A DNA stretch of 64,000 nt from Micromonospora chalcea (GCF_002926165.1 NZ_MAGP01000100.1:31043-95042); one strand, 5' to 3'; positions 1 to 8,805 are shown, counted from the first letter of the stretch. Notes: generated by a model from the sequence alone, not told the origin. Translations and numbers: made by a program.

Positions 1-455
1 AGGTCGACCTCCCAGTTCGTCCGCTGGATCGTGGTGTCCACCTCGCGGATCTGCCGGGCCAGCTCGTCGGCCTGCCGGCGCAGCTCCGCCACCGGCAACG
101 CCGGAACCATCTTCAGCTCCGACCGGAGCTGACGGTAGCCGCGCTGGCCCTCGCCCGCGGCGGCGTCCGCTGCCGCTGTGACCACGCCGTGCCGCAGGCG
201 CAGCACGTCGCGACGCGCGAGCGCGTCGGTCAGGGTGCCACCGTCCACGACAGTCGCGGCGTTCGTCCGGTTGATCCGCCGGATCAGCGTCTCCAGCTCA
301 CCGAGCACCCCGGCCGCCTCGACGAGCAGCGCCGAGGCGTCCTCGGCGGGCGTCTCGCCCTCCTGGTAGCGGGCGCTCGCGGTGATGCGGGCACGGAGCT
401 GTTCGGCGCGTCGCGCCGCATCCGCCCGCAGCGCAAGGGCCTCCGCAATCTTCAT
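1..455 (-). CDS. DIP1984 family protein, 3' end cut by window edge
   Basis: Starts at an ATG (complement of 453-455), reads MKIAEALALRADAARRAEQL, and stays open to the window edge for about 151 codons. It is charged and helical, with an NRTNAATVVDGGTLTDALARR stretch near residues 60-85 that fits the DIP1984 (septicolysin-like) family. Members are about 150-160 residues, so only a few C-terminal residues should be missing. No signal peptide or membrane segment is seen. The molecular function is not established. It is transcribed away from the window and is separated from the next minus-strand gene by a strong hairpin. The family call is from memory of the conserved N-terminal and TLTDA segments. 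Confidence 0.75.
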   Translation of the reverse strand, partial: MKIAEALALRADAARRAEQLRARITASARYQEGETPAEDASALLVEAAGVLGELETLIRRINRTNAATVVDGGTLTDALARRDVLRLRHGVVTAAADAAAGEGQRGYRQLRSELKMVPALPVAELRRQADELARQIREVDTTIQRTNWEVD

Positions 456-505
456 GGCGAGCAGTATGGCCACAGGGGATCACGGGTGTCGCCGCGTTTT
501 CCGGG

Positions 506-540
506 GGCGGTCCGGCCCGGGACGACCGGGCCGGACCGCC
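506..540 (-). terminator. Strong hairpin downstream of the decarboxylase gene
   Basis: A perfect 15-base inverted repeat (arms 506-520 and 526-540, loop GACGA) starts 11 bases past the stop of the minus-strand carboxymuconolactone decarboxylase gene. On the minus strand it is followed within a few bases by a run of A residues rather than T, so it is a GC-rich hairpin terminator of the actinobacterial type, not a classic T-tract terminator. Confidence 0.65.
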
Positions 541-550
541 GCCGCGGCGT

Positions 551-1036
551 TCAGCTCATCGCCGCCGCGAACATCCCCGGCTCGTACGAGCCGCCGCGCT
601 GGTGCACGAGCACCGCGAACCGGTTCGCCGCGTTGATCAGCCCGAGCAGGCACACCAGCGCGGCGATCTGGTCGTCGTCGTAGTGCTCGCGTACCCGCGC
701 CCACGTCTCGTCGGACACGCCCTGATGCGCGTCGGCCAACCGGGTGCCCTCCTCGGCGAACGCCAGCGCCGCGCGCTCGGCCTCGGTGAACACTGTCGAC
801 TCGCGCCAGGCGGCGACCAGGTTCAGCCGGACCGCGCTCTCACCCCCGGCCACCGCCTCCTTGGTGTGCATGTCGATGCACCAGCCGCAGCCGTTGATCT
901 GGCTGGCCCGCAGCGACACCAGCTCCTGGACGGTGCGCGGCAACGTCGACTGGTGGATCGCCAGGCCCGCGCCGGCGAAACGCTTCATGAACGCCGCCGA
1001 GACCGGGTTCTCGAACAGGTTGAATCGGGTCTGCAT
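551..1036 (-). CDS. Carboxymuconolactone decarboxylase/AhpD-like protein (ECF41 partner)
   Basis: 161 residues from an ATG at 1036 (MQTRFNLFENPVSAAFMKR). The AhpD/CMD redox motif is visible as NGCGWCIDMHTKEA, giving Cys-x-x-Cys with a His four residues after the second Cys. It is probably a thiol-dependent peroxidase- or alkylhydroperoxidase-like enzyme in the cytoplasm. It is divergent from an ECF sigma factor at 1204. CMD genes are the classic neighbours and targets of ECF41 sigma factors, so this pair forms a regulatory unit. A longer in-frame start at 1129 exists, but the family N-terminus and the intergenic promoter argue for the ATG. The substrate is unknown. Confidence 0.88.
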   Translation of the reverse strand: MQTRFNLFENPVSAAFMKRFAGAGLAIHQSTLPRTVQELVSLRASQINGCGWCIDMHTKEAVAGGESAVRLNLVAAWRESTVFTEAERAALAFAEEGTRLADAHQGVSDETWARVREHYDDDQIAALVCLLGLINAANRFAVLVHQRGGSYEPGMFAAAMS

Positions 1037-1139
1037 GGGTTGCGCCCTCTCTGCTTCGGTGGTGTCGGACGAACACGAGATGCCGGAGACCGCTCCGGCG
1101 TGACGGCGCCGGCGGGTGAGGACCACCACAGCGACCCGA

Positions 1140-1166
1140 TGTCACACGGCGGTCGCGGGCGGCGTC
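1140..1166 (+). promoter_or_regulatory. ECF41-type promoter upstream of the sigma factor gene
   Basis: TGTCACA at 1140-1146 and CGTC at 1163-1166 are separated by exactly 16 bases. This matches the TGTCACA-N16-CGTC consensus described for ECF41 sigma factors. It points toward the sigma gene 38 bases downstream, which implies autoregulation. I found no equally good copy pointing at the divergent decarboxylase gene. Confidence 0.75.
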
Positions 1167-1203
1167 TGGTGGGGAGCGCAGCCGGACAGCGGAGGAGCCA
1201 GTC

Positions 1204-2085
1204 ATGGCGGACCAGGCCACCGAGGACTTCCTCGCGCACCGCAACCTGCTCTTCACCGTCGCGTACGAGATGCTCGGCTCCGCCGCCGACGCGGAGGACG
1301 TGGTGCAGGAGACCTGGCTGCGCTGGGCCGGCGTCGACCTCGGCGAGGTGCGGGACCGGCGCGCCTACCTGGTGCGCATCACCACCCGCCAGGCGCTGAC
1401 CCGGCTGCGCACGCTCGGGCGGCGCAAGGAGTCGTACGTCGGGTCGTGGCTGCCCGAGCCGCTGCTCACCGCGCCCGACGTGGCGGACGACGTGGCGCTG
1501 GCCGACAGCGTGTCGATGGCGATGCTGCTGGTGCTGGAGACGCTGACGCCGACCGAGCGGGCCGTGTTCGTGCTGCGTGAGGTGTTCGACGTCGGCTACG
1601 ACGAGATCGCCGAGACGGTCGAGCGGACGCCCGTCGCCGTGCGGCAGATCGCGCACCGGGCGCGCGCCCACGTCGCGGCGCGCCGCCCCCGGCGTACCGT
1701 CCCGGCGGCCGAGGCCCGCGACGCCCTCGACGCGTTCCGGCGGGCGGTCGAGACCGGCGACCTGGACGGGCTGCTCCGCGTCCTGGCCCCGGACGCGGTG
1801 CTGGTCGGCGACGGCGGCGGGATCAAGCAGGCGCTCGCCCGCCCGGTCACCGGCGGCGACAAGGTGGCCCGGCGGCTGGTCGGCGGCTGGTCCCGGATCG
1901 CCGCCGTGGCGTCGATGGAACCGGCGCAGGTGAACGGCTACCCGGCACTGTTGGTACGCCTCGACGGCGAGCTGGACACTGTCGTCGCGGTACGCCTCGA
2001 CGACGGCCGGATCAGCGGCCTCTACGCGGTGCGCAACCCGGAAAAGCTGTCCCGCATGACCCGGGAGACCGCGCTGCGCCGGTGA
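1204..2085 (+). CDS. ECF41-family RNA polymerase sigma factor (SigJ-like)
   Basis: 293 residues from ATG. Sigma region 2 occupies about residues 8-75 (FLAHRNLLFTVAYEMLGSAADAEDVVQETW) and region 4 about 105-160 (TERAVFVLREVFDVGYDEIAE). A SnoaL-like C-terminal domain follows. Two ECF41 hallmarks are present: a DGGG-x-K motif in the linker (about residues 203-208) and NPEKL near the C-terminus (278-282). In this family the C-terminal domain modulates activity in place of a separate anti-sigma factor, and no anti-sigma gene is seen here. A well-matching ECF41 promoter lies just upstream, and the presumed target decarboxylase gene is divergent. Confidence 0.92.
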   Translation: MADQATEDFLAHRNLLFTVAYEMLGSAADAEDVVQETWLRWAGVDLGEVRDRRAYLVRITTRQALTRLRTLGRRKESYVGSWLPEPLLTAPDVADDVALADSVSMAMLLVLETLTPTERAVFVLREVFDVGYDEIAETVERTPVAVRQIAHRARAHVAARRPRRTVPAAEARDALDAFRRAVETGDLDGLLRVLAPDAVLVGDGGGIKQALARPVTGGDKVARRLVGGWSRIAAVASMEPAQVNGYPALLVRLDGELDTVVAVRLDDGRISGLYAVRNPEKLSRMTRETALRR

Positions 2086-2128
2086 GCGGGAATCCGCCGT
2101 CGCACGGCGGCCTGGACTGACTCCCGCC

Positions 2129-2902
2129 TCAGCGGCGCACGCCCACCCCGCCGTAGCCGTGCGACACCGCGGCCTGCGGCTCGCCGTCGGGCCGCCAGTC
2201 CGCCACCTTGACCAGGCCCGGATCGACGAGCTCGTACCCGTCGAGGAAGCGGGCCACCTCGTCGCGGGTGCGGGGCACCAGCGGGGAGCTGCTGCGGCGG
2301 TAGATCGCGGTGCCCTGCTCGGTGGGCAGCGTCGGCAGGCCGTCCAGCGTGAGGTGGGACAGCGCGAGCACGCTGCCCGGCACTGTGGCGTCGCGCAGCG
2401 TCGCCACCGCCGCGTACGGGTCGTCGGCGTCCGGCACGAAGTGCAGCACCGCCAACAGCAGCACCGCCACCGGCTCGCTCAGGTCGATGGTGGCCCGCAG
2501 CGTCGGGTCGGCCAGCAACTCGCCGGGCCGCCGCAGGTCACCCCGGAGCACCACGGTGCGGCCGTCGGTGGGCAGCAACCGCCGGGCGTACGCGACCGCC
2601 ACCTCGTCGTGGTCGACGTAGACCACCCGGGCGTCGGGGCGGATCGCGCGCACCACCTCGTGCACGTTGCCCTGCGTGGGCAGGCCGGCGCCGATGTCGA
2701 GGAACTGGCGAATGCCCTGCTCGGCGGCCCAGCGCACGACCCGGCGCAGGAACGCGCGGTTGCTCTGCGCGGCGACGCCGGTGTCCGGGAAGATCCTCAG
2801 GACCTCCTCGGCGGCGGCCCGGTCGGCGGCGAAGTTGTGGCAGCCGCCCAGGTAGTAGTCGTACATCCGGGCGACATTGGGTCGGTTCTCAGCCTCCGTC
2901 AC
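2129..2902 (-). CDS. SAM-dependent methyltransferase, DUF574 family
   Basis: 257 residues from a GTG at 2902 (reading VTEAENRPNVARMYDYYLGG). The N-terminal NVARMYDYYLGGxHNFAADR motif and the following FLDIGAGLPT SAM-binding loop are diagnostic of the actinobacterial DUF574/S-adenosyl methyltransferase family (PF04672). Other hallmarks are VVYVDHDEVAVAYARRLL and the SHLTLDG segment. Substrates of this family are mostly unknown. The open frame extends to 2977, but the GTG puts the start at the family's usual position. It stands alone and is divergent from the gene at 3018. Confidence 0.85.
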   Translation of the reverse strand: MTEAENRPNVARMYDYYLGGCHNFAADRAAAEEVLRIFPDTGVAAQSNRAFLRRVVRWAAEQGIRQFLDIGAGLPTQGNVHEVVRAIRPDARVVYVDHDEVAVAYARRLLPTDGRTVVLRGDLRRPGELLADPTLRATIDLSEPVAVLLLAVLHFVPDADDPYAAVATLRDATVPGSVLALSHLTLDGLPTLPTEQGTAIYRRSSSPLVPRTRDEVARFLDGYELVDPGLVKVADWRPDGEPQAAVSHGYGGVGVRR

Positions 2903-3017
2903 GCCTCGATGTCTAGCACTCTGCGCGACACACCGCTGACCCGTCGTGTCGACGATCCGGCCGATCCCGCCGTCCACCTGGTACGACGGTGGGACACGCC
3001 GTCGCGAGGAGGTACCG

Positions 3018-3500
3018 ATGACAGGTGGACGGGAGACAGTGGAGGTCGAGCCGGCGGTGTTCCGCGCCGTCTACGACTCGCCCGCGTCGCTGCCCGGGCG
3101 GCACCGCTGGACCACCCCGGAGGCGGACGTACGCCGGCTGGAGAAGCTGCTGAACATGCCGGCGCGCAGCATCGGCGCCCCGCTGTGGGTCAGCGGCGAC
3201 GAGCCGGACTGCCCGAAGTGCGGGCGGCGGCCGACCTGGTACGACATCGTCGCGTCCGCGCTGCACGGCGTGCACGACCGCACGATGATCGCCCGGGTGA
3301 TCCTCGGCGAACGCAAGTACGTGAACACCGAGGTCCCGGACGCGATCCCGGGCGTCCACTGTGCCGACTGCCGCACCCCGATCACCGGGTTGCGCAGCTT
3401 CAAGTGCCACAACTGGGCGTACGCGTTCGAGGCGCTGGAGGAGGTCGTCGCCCGGATGTCCGGCCTGCCGGCTCAGTCGTCGCCGCCCGCCGCCTCCTGA
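3018..3500 (+). CDS. Hypothetical protein with two CxxC pairs
   Basis: 160 residues. The ATG at 3018 follows a clear GAGGAGG ribosome-binding site, which decides against the earlier in-frame ATG at 2946. The middle holds CPKCGRR (about residues 65-71) and the C-terminal half holds CADCR followed by a CHNW, so paired cysteines could form a zinc ribbon. No signal peptide or membrane segment is visible. It resembles a small cytoplasmic metal-binding protein, but I do not recognise a characterised family. Its last 28 bases overlap the convergent GH65 gene. Confidence 0.7.
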   Translation: MTGGRETVEVEPAVFRAVYDSPASLPGRHRWTTPEADVRRLEKLLNMPARSIGAPLWVSGDEPDCPKCGRRPTWYDIVASALHGVHDRTMIARVILGERKYVNTEVPDAIPGVHCADCRTPITGLRSFKCHNWAYAFEALEEVVARMSGLPAQSSPPAAS

Positions 3501-5848
3501 GCGCGCCGTTCCGGACGGCGGCCGGGCGGAGCCTGCGGCTCCGGGCCGGGGTCGGGCACCGGCGGCATCGGCCGGTTCATCGGCCTGTCGCCGGTGACGC
3601 GGAGCTGTTCGCCGTGGTGCCACAGCTCGACCGCGTCGCCCGGACCGGCGTCCGGCAGCTCGTAGCGGGCCTCCCGCGGCGTGAGCGTGACCCGCAGCCG
3701 GTGCCCGTGCCGGCGCAGGTGGAACACCAGCCGGGTGATCCGCCCCGGTAGCCGCGGCTCGAACGCGAGCACGCCCCGGTCGTCGCGCAGCCCGCCGAAG
3801 CCCTGCGCCACCACCAGCCAGGCGCCGGCCAGGGACGCCAGGTGCAGCCCGTCGGCGGTCTTGTCGCCCAGGTCGGCGAGGTCCTGCAACGCGGTCTCGG
3901 CGAACAGGTCGTACGCCAGGTCGAGGTGCCCGACCTCGGCGGCGAGGATCGCCTGCGCGGACGCCGACAGCGACGAGTCCCGGACGGTCCGCGCCTCGTA
4001 GTAGGCGACGTTGCGCGTCTTCTCCTCGGCGGTGAACTCCCCCGGGCAGCGCAGCATGGCCAGCACCAGATCGGCCTGCTTGACCACCTGCTTGCGGTAC
4101 AGCTCCTGGTAGGGGAAGTGCAGCAGCAGCGGATAGTCGTCCTCGCCGGTGCCGGCGAAGTCCCACTCCGGCTGCGCGGTGAACCCGGCCGACTGCTCGT
4201 GCACGCCGCGCTTGCCGTCGTACGGGACGAACATGGCGTCGGCGGCGGCGCGCCAGCCGGCCACCTCGGCGGCGTCGACACCGAGCCGGGCGGCCACCTC
4301 GGGCCAGTCCTCGGCGGCGTCGGCGGCGCCGCGCAGGTTGCGCCGGGCCATCAGGTTCGTGAAGACGTTGTCGTCGACCAGCGCGGAATACTCGTCCGGC
4401 CCGGTGACGCCGGTCAGGTGGAACGCGCCGGCGTCGTCGAAGTGGCCGTAGCCGTGCCACAGCCGGGCAGTCTCGATCAGCACCTCGGCACCGCACTCGG
4501 CGAGGAACGCGGTGTCGCCGGTGGCCGCGACGTACCGCAGGATCGCGTCCGCGATGTCCGCGTTGACGTGCAGGCCCGCGCTGCCGGCCGGCCAGTAGCC
4601 GGAGCACTCCCGGCCGCTGAGCGTCCGCCACGGATAGGTGGCGCCGGCCAGGCGCAGCTCGGCCGCACGCTCGCGGGCCTCGGGCAGGTGGGCGTGCCGC
4701 CAGCGCAGCGCCGAGCGGGCCAGTTCCGGCGCCAGGTACGTCAGCACCGGCAGCACGTAGCCCTCGGTGTCCCAGAGCACGTGCCCGTCGTAGCCGTTGC
4801 CGGTCAGCCCCTTCGCCGGGATGGTCCGGGCCCCGTCGGCGCGCCCCGACTGGAGCAGGTGGAACACCGAGAACCGCACCGCGAGCTGCAGCTCCGGGTC
4901 ACCGTCCAGCTCGACGTCGGCGGTGGCCCACGCGGCATCCAGCGCCGCGCGCTGCTCGGCGAGCAGGGCGTCGAACCCGTCGGCCCGGGCCGCGTCCGCC
5001 TCCGCGACGACCAGGTCGGCCAGCTCACCGGGCGGGGTGCCGTCGACCTCCGCCCACTCGTACGCGGCGAACCGGGTGACCCGGATCCGCTCGCCGGGGC
5101 GTACCGGACCGGACAGCGCCAGCCGGAACCGGTCGGCGGTCAGCTCGGTGCCGGTGGCGATCTCGTCGGGTGCCTCGACCCGGTGCGCGACGGCGACGGC
5201 GACCCGCTGGCCGCTGCGCCCGGTCCGGTGCACGAGCACCCCGTCCAGGCCGTCGTCGCGGCGGATCTCGCCGGTGAGCGGGTCGTGGATCACCGAGGCG
5301 GCCCGGGGGTCGTCGGCACGTTCCGGCACCCGCTGGTTGGCGAGCAGGTCGGCGCCGATCCGCAGCCGTACCGGCTCGTCCAGCGGTTCGACAGCCCAGT
5401 CGACGGCGGCGACCGGACGGCGGGTCAGCGAGACCAGGCGGGTGCTGCGGATCCGGACACCCCGGCCACCCGGCGAGACCCATTCGGTCTCCCGCCGGAC
5501 CACCCCGGCGCGCAGGTCCAGCTCCTGGTGGTGCCGCCGGATCGTGCCGGTGCGCAGGTCCAGCGGCTCGTCGCCCACCCAGAGCCGGATCAGGGCGGCG
5601 TTGGGCGCGCTGATCACGGTGTCGCTGCGTTCCGGGAACGCGTACCCGCTCTCCGGGTAGCTCAGCTCGTGCTGCTCGTGGAACCCGTTGAGGTAACTGC
5701 CCGGCATGCCGCACGGCTCGCCCTCGTCGAGCGTCCCGCGCCAGCCCACCCAGCCGTTGGCGAGCGCGAAGACCGACTCGGTCTCGCCCAGCCGGTCCAG
5801 GTCCGCGCTGGTACGCCGGATCCGCCAACCGTCGTCGCCGTGCGACAC
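3473..5848 (-). CDS. Glycoside hydrolase family 65 protein (trehalose/maltose phosphorylase type)
   Basis: 791 residues from a GTG at 5848 preceded by GGGAGGG; an upstream ATG at 5881 is possible but lacks such a site. The order is an N-terminal beta-sandwich, an (alpha/alpha)6 barrel and a short C-terminal domain. The family signature TGPDEYSALVDDNVFTN is present, with the general acid Glu at about residue 486. VLWDTEGYVLP and a Lys-rich KQADLVLAML segment are also typical. The likely reaction is phosphorolysis or hydrolysis of an alpha-glucoside such as trehalose, maltose or kojibiose; sequence alone does not decide. No beta-phosphoglucomutase gene is adjacent, although many GH65 phosphorylases have one. 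The C-terminus is an unusual Pro/Arg/Glu-rich tail. Confidence 0.88.
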   Translation of the reverse strand: MSHGDDGWRIRRTSADLDRLGETESVFALANGWVGWRGTLDEGEPCGMPGSYLNGFHEQHELSYPESGYAFPERSDTVISAPNAALIRLWVGDEPLDLRTGTIRRHHQELDLRAGVVRRETEWVSPGGRGVRIRSTRLVSLTRRPVAAVDWAVEPLDEPVRLRIGADLLANQRVPERADDPRAASVIHDPLTGEIRRDDGLDGVLVHRTGRSGQRVAVAVAHRVEAPDEIATGTELTADRFRLALSGPVRPGERIRVTRFAAYEWAEVDGTPPGELADLVVAEADAARADGFDALLAEQRAALDAAWATADVELDGDPELQLAVRFSVFHLLQSGRADGARTIPAKGLTGNGYDGHVLWDTEGYVLPVLTYLAPELARSALRWRHAHLPEARERAAELRLAGATYPWRTLSGRECSGYWPAGSAGLHVNADIADAILRYVAATGDTAFLAECGAEVLIETARLWHGYGHFDDAGAFHLTGVTGPDEYSALVDDNVFTNLMARRNLRGAADAAEDWPEVAARLGVDAAEVAGWRAAADAMFVPYDGKRGVHEQSAGFTAQPEWDFAGTGEDDYPLLLHFPYQELYRKQVVKQADLVLAMLRCPGEFTAEEKTRNVAYYEARTVRDSSLSASAQAILAAEVGHLDLAYDLFAETALQDLADLGDKTADGLHLASLAGAWLVVAQGFGGLRDDRGVLAFEPRLPGRITRLVFHLRRHGHRLRVTLTPREARYELPDAGPGDAVELWHHGEQLRVTGDRPMNRPMPPVPDPGPEPQAPPGRRPERRAQEAAGGDD

Positions 5849-5956
5849 GTGCCCTCCCGAGTCCGAAGCCTGGACCGCCACCGAACCAGACCCGGCTGGG
5901 AGGCGGCTGGGACCCCGATACCCGTGGCGACCCCGCCCGCACCTGCGGGTGGCCGA

Positions 5957-6733
5957 TCACACGGTGACGAGCACCAGCGTGGCGGCGGTGCCGAGCACCA
6001 GGAACGGCCCGAACGGCAGGTGCCCGGACCAGCGGACCCGCCGGGCGGCGAGCAGCGCCACCCCGGTCGCCCCGGCGAGGAGGAGCGCGAGCACCAGCCC
6101 GGCCACCAGCACCGGCCAGCCGTACCAGCCGAGCAGCGCGCCCGCGCCGAGCGCCAGCTTGGCGTCGCCGAGGCCGAAACCACGCCGCCCGAGCAGCAGC
6201 GTGGTCGCGGCGAAGCCGCCGCCGAGCGCCAGAGCGGCGACTGTGGCGCGGATCCACGGGTCCGCGCCCGTGCCGGTCAGCGCGGCCACCCCGAGCAGCG
6301 CCCACGCGCCGGCCGCGGCCGGCCAGGTGAGCCGGTCGGGCAGCCGGTGCGCCATCGCGTCCACGACCGTCATCGGCACCGCCCAGAGCAGCCACCAGGC
6401 GAGCGCCAGGCGCGCGGCGGGCACGCCGCCGGCAAGCACCGGCACGGCGACCGCCACGAGCAGCGCCACCTCGACCACGGCCGGGGCCGCACCGATCCGG
6501 GCCCGGCAGACCGGGCAGCGGGCTCCGGGCCCGAGCGCCGGCAGTGGCCGGTCCAGCCCGATCGGGGCGGAGCAGCCGTCGCACGCCGTCCGGTCCGGAC
6601 AATCCGGGGGTACGGCGTAACGCGCCACCGCCAGCCGGAGCAGCGGTACGACCGCGAGGGCGGCCAGCAGCCGGACGACCGGACGGCTGGCCTCGGCCAC
6701 CGGTCCGGTACGCCGTACCCGTTCAGTGGTCAC
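5957..6733 (-). CDS. A24-type prepilin peptidase
   Basis: 258 residues from a GTG at 6733 that follows GGGGGAG; the ATG at 6760 has no ribosome-binding site. Multi-pass membrane protein. Visible are two CxxC pairs (CDGCSAPIG and CPVCRARIG) near the N-terminus and the two catalytic aspartate regions, VVDAMAHRLPD and GFGLGDAKLALG. The CxxC pairs are typical of full-length PilD-type enzymes; Tad-type CpaA/TadV peptidases usually lack them. It probably cleaves the leaders of the pilins encoded across the intergenic region on the opposite strand. It lies divergent from the Tad gene cluster. Confidence 0.88.
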   Translation of the reverse strand: MTTERVRRTGPVAEASRPVVRLLAALAVVPLLRLAVARYAVPPDCPDRTACDGCSAPIGLDRPLPALGPGARCPVCRARIGAAPAVVEVALLVAVAVPVLAGGVPAARLALAWWLLWAVPMTVVDAMAHRLPDRLTWPAAAGAWALLGVAALTGTGADPWIRATVAALALGGGFAATTLLLGRRGFGLGDAKLALGAGALLGWYGWPVLVAGLVLALLLAGATGVALLAARRVRWSGHLPFGPFLVLGTAATLVLVTV

Positions 6734-7291
6734 GCCGGCTCCCCCGTCCGGTCGCCGCATGTTCCATGGTGGAGCACGCAGAGTGATTTCTCGTTCGCGC
6801 TGATGTGACGGGGGAGCCCGCAGCGGCGTGCGGCGCGACGCGCGACCGGCCGGGACCGGCCGCGGCGTGAGCCCTATCGAACCGGCGGGACGGATCGGAC
6901 GAGCGGCCCGCTCCCCACCCATACCGGCGGCTCGTCGCCACCGCCACGGCGGGTACGGGTGAGCACACGCCCGCCGGCCCGGAGCCCACCGGAAGCCCGC
7001 TCGTCATCGTGACGACACACACCGGCCACCACCTCCCGTCTTCACTCACCGTGTTCACGTGAATTGCCTCTGTTGCATCGGCGGACGTGAGCTTATGCTC
7101 GCCCCTTGGGTACGACGCAACCCCCGATCAATTGGCGTCGGAGGAGTCAGGGCACAGAATCCGCAGCTATCAGTACAGGTCAATACGAGTGGCGGCGACG
7201 GGGGCCCGGAGCGACAGTTCCGGGTGCGCTTCCGCATGCCCGGAGCGGGTCGGCGTGATCGCCCCGGGCCGGCACCGAGGAGGGATCGGCG
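6734..7291 (+). other. 558-base intergenic region before the Tad cluster
   Basis: No convincing gene is seen on either strand. The region separates the prepilin peptidase from the divergent pilus operon and should hold both promoters. Base composition is lower in GC around 7050-7150 than in the flanking genes, which fits a promoter. I could not fix a -35/-10 pair with confidence. A GGAGGG ribosome-binding site at its right end serves the TTG start at 7292. Confidence 0.5.
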
Positions 7292-7858
7292 TTGCGCACA
7301 CGGCAATCCCGCCGATGGGAAATCTACCTGCTCAGCCTCGCGCTGGCGGTCGGCGCGGCCGGCTGCGGCACCGAGCCGGAGGCGGCCAACCGACCGCTCA
7401 CCGGCCGCGCCGCCGCCCCCGCCACCCATTCCGCCGAGGCGGAGAAGGAAGCCGAAAAGGCGGCGCTTGCCGCGTATTCCGGCTATCTCGACGCGTCCCG
7501 GGCGGCGAGCGCCCGAAGCGATCCGTCCCATCCCGCTCTGGCCCGTTTTCTGGCTGATCCGCTGCTGACCCGGGTGCGAATGGCAATTCTCGACGCGAAG
7601 GAGCACGGCGCGATGCGTACCGGGAAACTGGTCTCCGACCCCACAGTGGTCTCGGTCGACCTGACCGCCCGCCCACCCACCGTCGAGATCCAGGACTGCC
7701 TGGACGCGAGCGGCTACCGGCTCGTCTACGCCAAGGACCGCAAGGCCGTGCCGGGCACCCGCGGCGGGCGCTACCTCGCCACCGCCACAGCGGCCCGCTT
7801 CCCGGACGGCCGGTGGCTGATCAACGGCGGCGCCGCACATCAGGACCAGCCGTGCTGA
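7292..7858 (+). CDS. Putative lipoprotein at the head of the Tad cluster
   Basis: 188 residues from a TTG at 7292, seven bases after GGAGGG. A short basic start is followed by a hydrophobic stretch and a lipobox-like VGAAGC at about residues 20-25, so it is probably a membrane-anchored lipoprotein. An Ala/Glu-rich segment (AEAEKEAEKAALAAYSGYLD) precedes a domain of about 110 residues with TARPPTVEIQDCLDASGYRLVY near its middle. That part resembles small NTF2/SnoaL-like accessory proteins found before actinobacterial Tad genes, but I cannot name a family. It overlaps the next gene by 7 bases, so the two are probably co-transcribed. Confidence 0.75.
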   Translation: MRTRQSRRWEIYLLSLALAVGAAGCGTEPEAANRPLTGRAAAPATHSAEAEKEAEKAALAAYSGYLDASRAASARSDPSHPALARFLADPLLTRVRMAILDAKEHGAMRTGKLVSDPTVVSVDLTARPPTVEIQDCLDASGYRLVYAKDRKAVPGTRGGRYLATATAARFPDGRWLINGGAAHQDQPC

Positions 7859-8805
7859 CCTGGGGAGGAAGGGGTGTCCCGGCCCGCCCGCCCCGGGCCG
7901 GGACGCTCCGCCGGGTGCAGCTCGCCGCCGGCCTCGCCGCGCTGCTGACGCTCACCGGCGCGCCCGCGCGTGCCGCCGACCCCGGTGGCTCGTGCCCGCC
8001 GGAACAGACCGACTGCGACGTGTGGGACGACGACCCCGGCACCCCGGGCGGCCCGGGCGGGCCGGGCGGCGGGGACAACGGCGGCGGCGGCAACGGCGGC
8101 GGCGCGCCGAAGTGCCAGTGGAACGGCCGCGTCATCCCCTGCTACAACGAAACGCTCGGCTGGTTCAACAACGCCGACGGCTGCTACTACAAGCTCGCCG
8201 AGCCGCAGAACGAGGCGCCCCCCGGCAAGCAGTGGTACCAGCTCACCTGCAACGGCGGCGACACCAGCCCGGGCAGCATGCGCCAGGAACTCCTGGACGC
8301 CCCGCCGCCCGGCTACGGCGCCCCGCCGGACCCGGAGGAGCTGGCCCGGCGCGCGCTGGCCTCGATCTCGCTGCTCCCGCCCCGGGCCTCGGTCGCGCCC
8401 CGGCGCAGTCAGGGACCCGGCCTGGTCGGGCTGCCGGTCTGGATGTGGGCCAGCCCGGGCGAGGCGTACTTCGGGCCGCTGTCCGCCGCCGCCTCCGACC
8501 GCGGGCTGACCGTGAGGATCACGGCGAAGGTGGACCGGATCGTCTGGCACATGTCCGACGACATCGACGTCACCTGCCACGGACCGGGCACGCCGTACCG
8601 GGCCGACGGGCCACGGGCCGGCTTGACCTCGCCCGACTGCGGTCTCGACGCCGGCTATCCGAAGGCCGACACCTACCAGGTCAGCGCCACCACGTTCTGG
8701 ACCGTCGAGTGGTCCGGCGGCGGGGAGAGCGGCGTGATCGCCCAGAGCCGGTCCAGCGGCGTCATCCCGGTACAGATCAACGAGCTTCAGGTGGTGACCC
8801 GATGA
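7852..8805 (+). CDS. Secreted protein of unknown function in the Tad cluster
   Basis: 317 residues from a GTG at 7852 that overlaps the previous stop; an earlier ATG at 7813 in the same frame would give 330. The N-terminus has basic residues, a hydrophobic core (LAAGLAALLTLTGAPARA) and a likely signal-peptidase site after ARA. A Gly/Pro-rich linker (about residues 55-85) follows, then a cysteine-containing domain with WFNNADGCYYKL. The C-terminal half is beta-rich and resembles ATP/GTP-binding-annotated exported proteins found at this spot in other actinobacteria. No catalytic motif is visible. It overlaps the CpaB-like gene by 4 bases (ATGA), so it is part of the operon. Confidence 0.8.
   Translation: MLTWGGRGVPARPPRAGTLRRVQLAAGLAALLTLTGAPARAADPGGSCPPEQTDCDVWDDDPGTPGGPGGPGGGDNGGGGNGGGAPKCQWNGRVIPCYNETLGWFNNADGCYYKLAEPQNEAPPGKQWYQLTCNGGDTSPGSMRQELLDAPPPGYGAPPDPEELARRALASISLLPPRASVAPRRSQGPGLVGLPVWMWASPGEAYFGPLSAAASDRGLTVRITAKVDRIVWHMSDDIDVTCHGPGTPYRADGPRAGLTSPDCGLDAGYPKADTYQVSATTFWTVEWSGGGESGVIAQSRSSGVIPVQINELQVVTR

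Noticed and set aside
3842..6808. A 988-codon open frame on the plus strand opposite the GH65 and prepilin peptidase genes
   Set aside because: It is the antisense shadow of two well-supported genes; composition is Gly/Arg/His-rich with no domain, as expected of non-coding frames in high-GC DNA.
6734..7291. Possible small regulatory RNA or gene in the Tad upstream gap
   Set aside because: No stable hairpin with a T run and no conserved frame could be supported.
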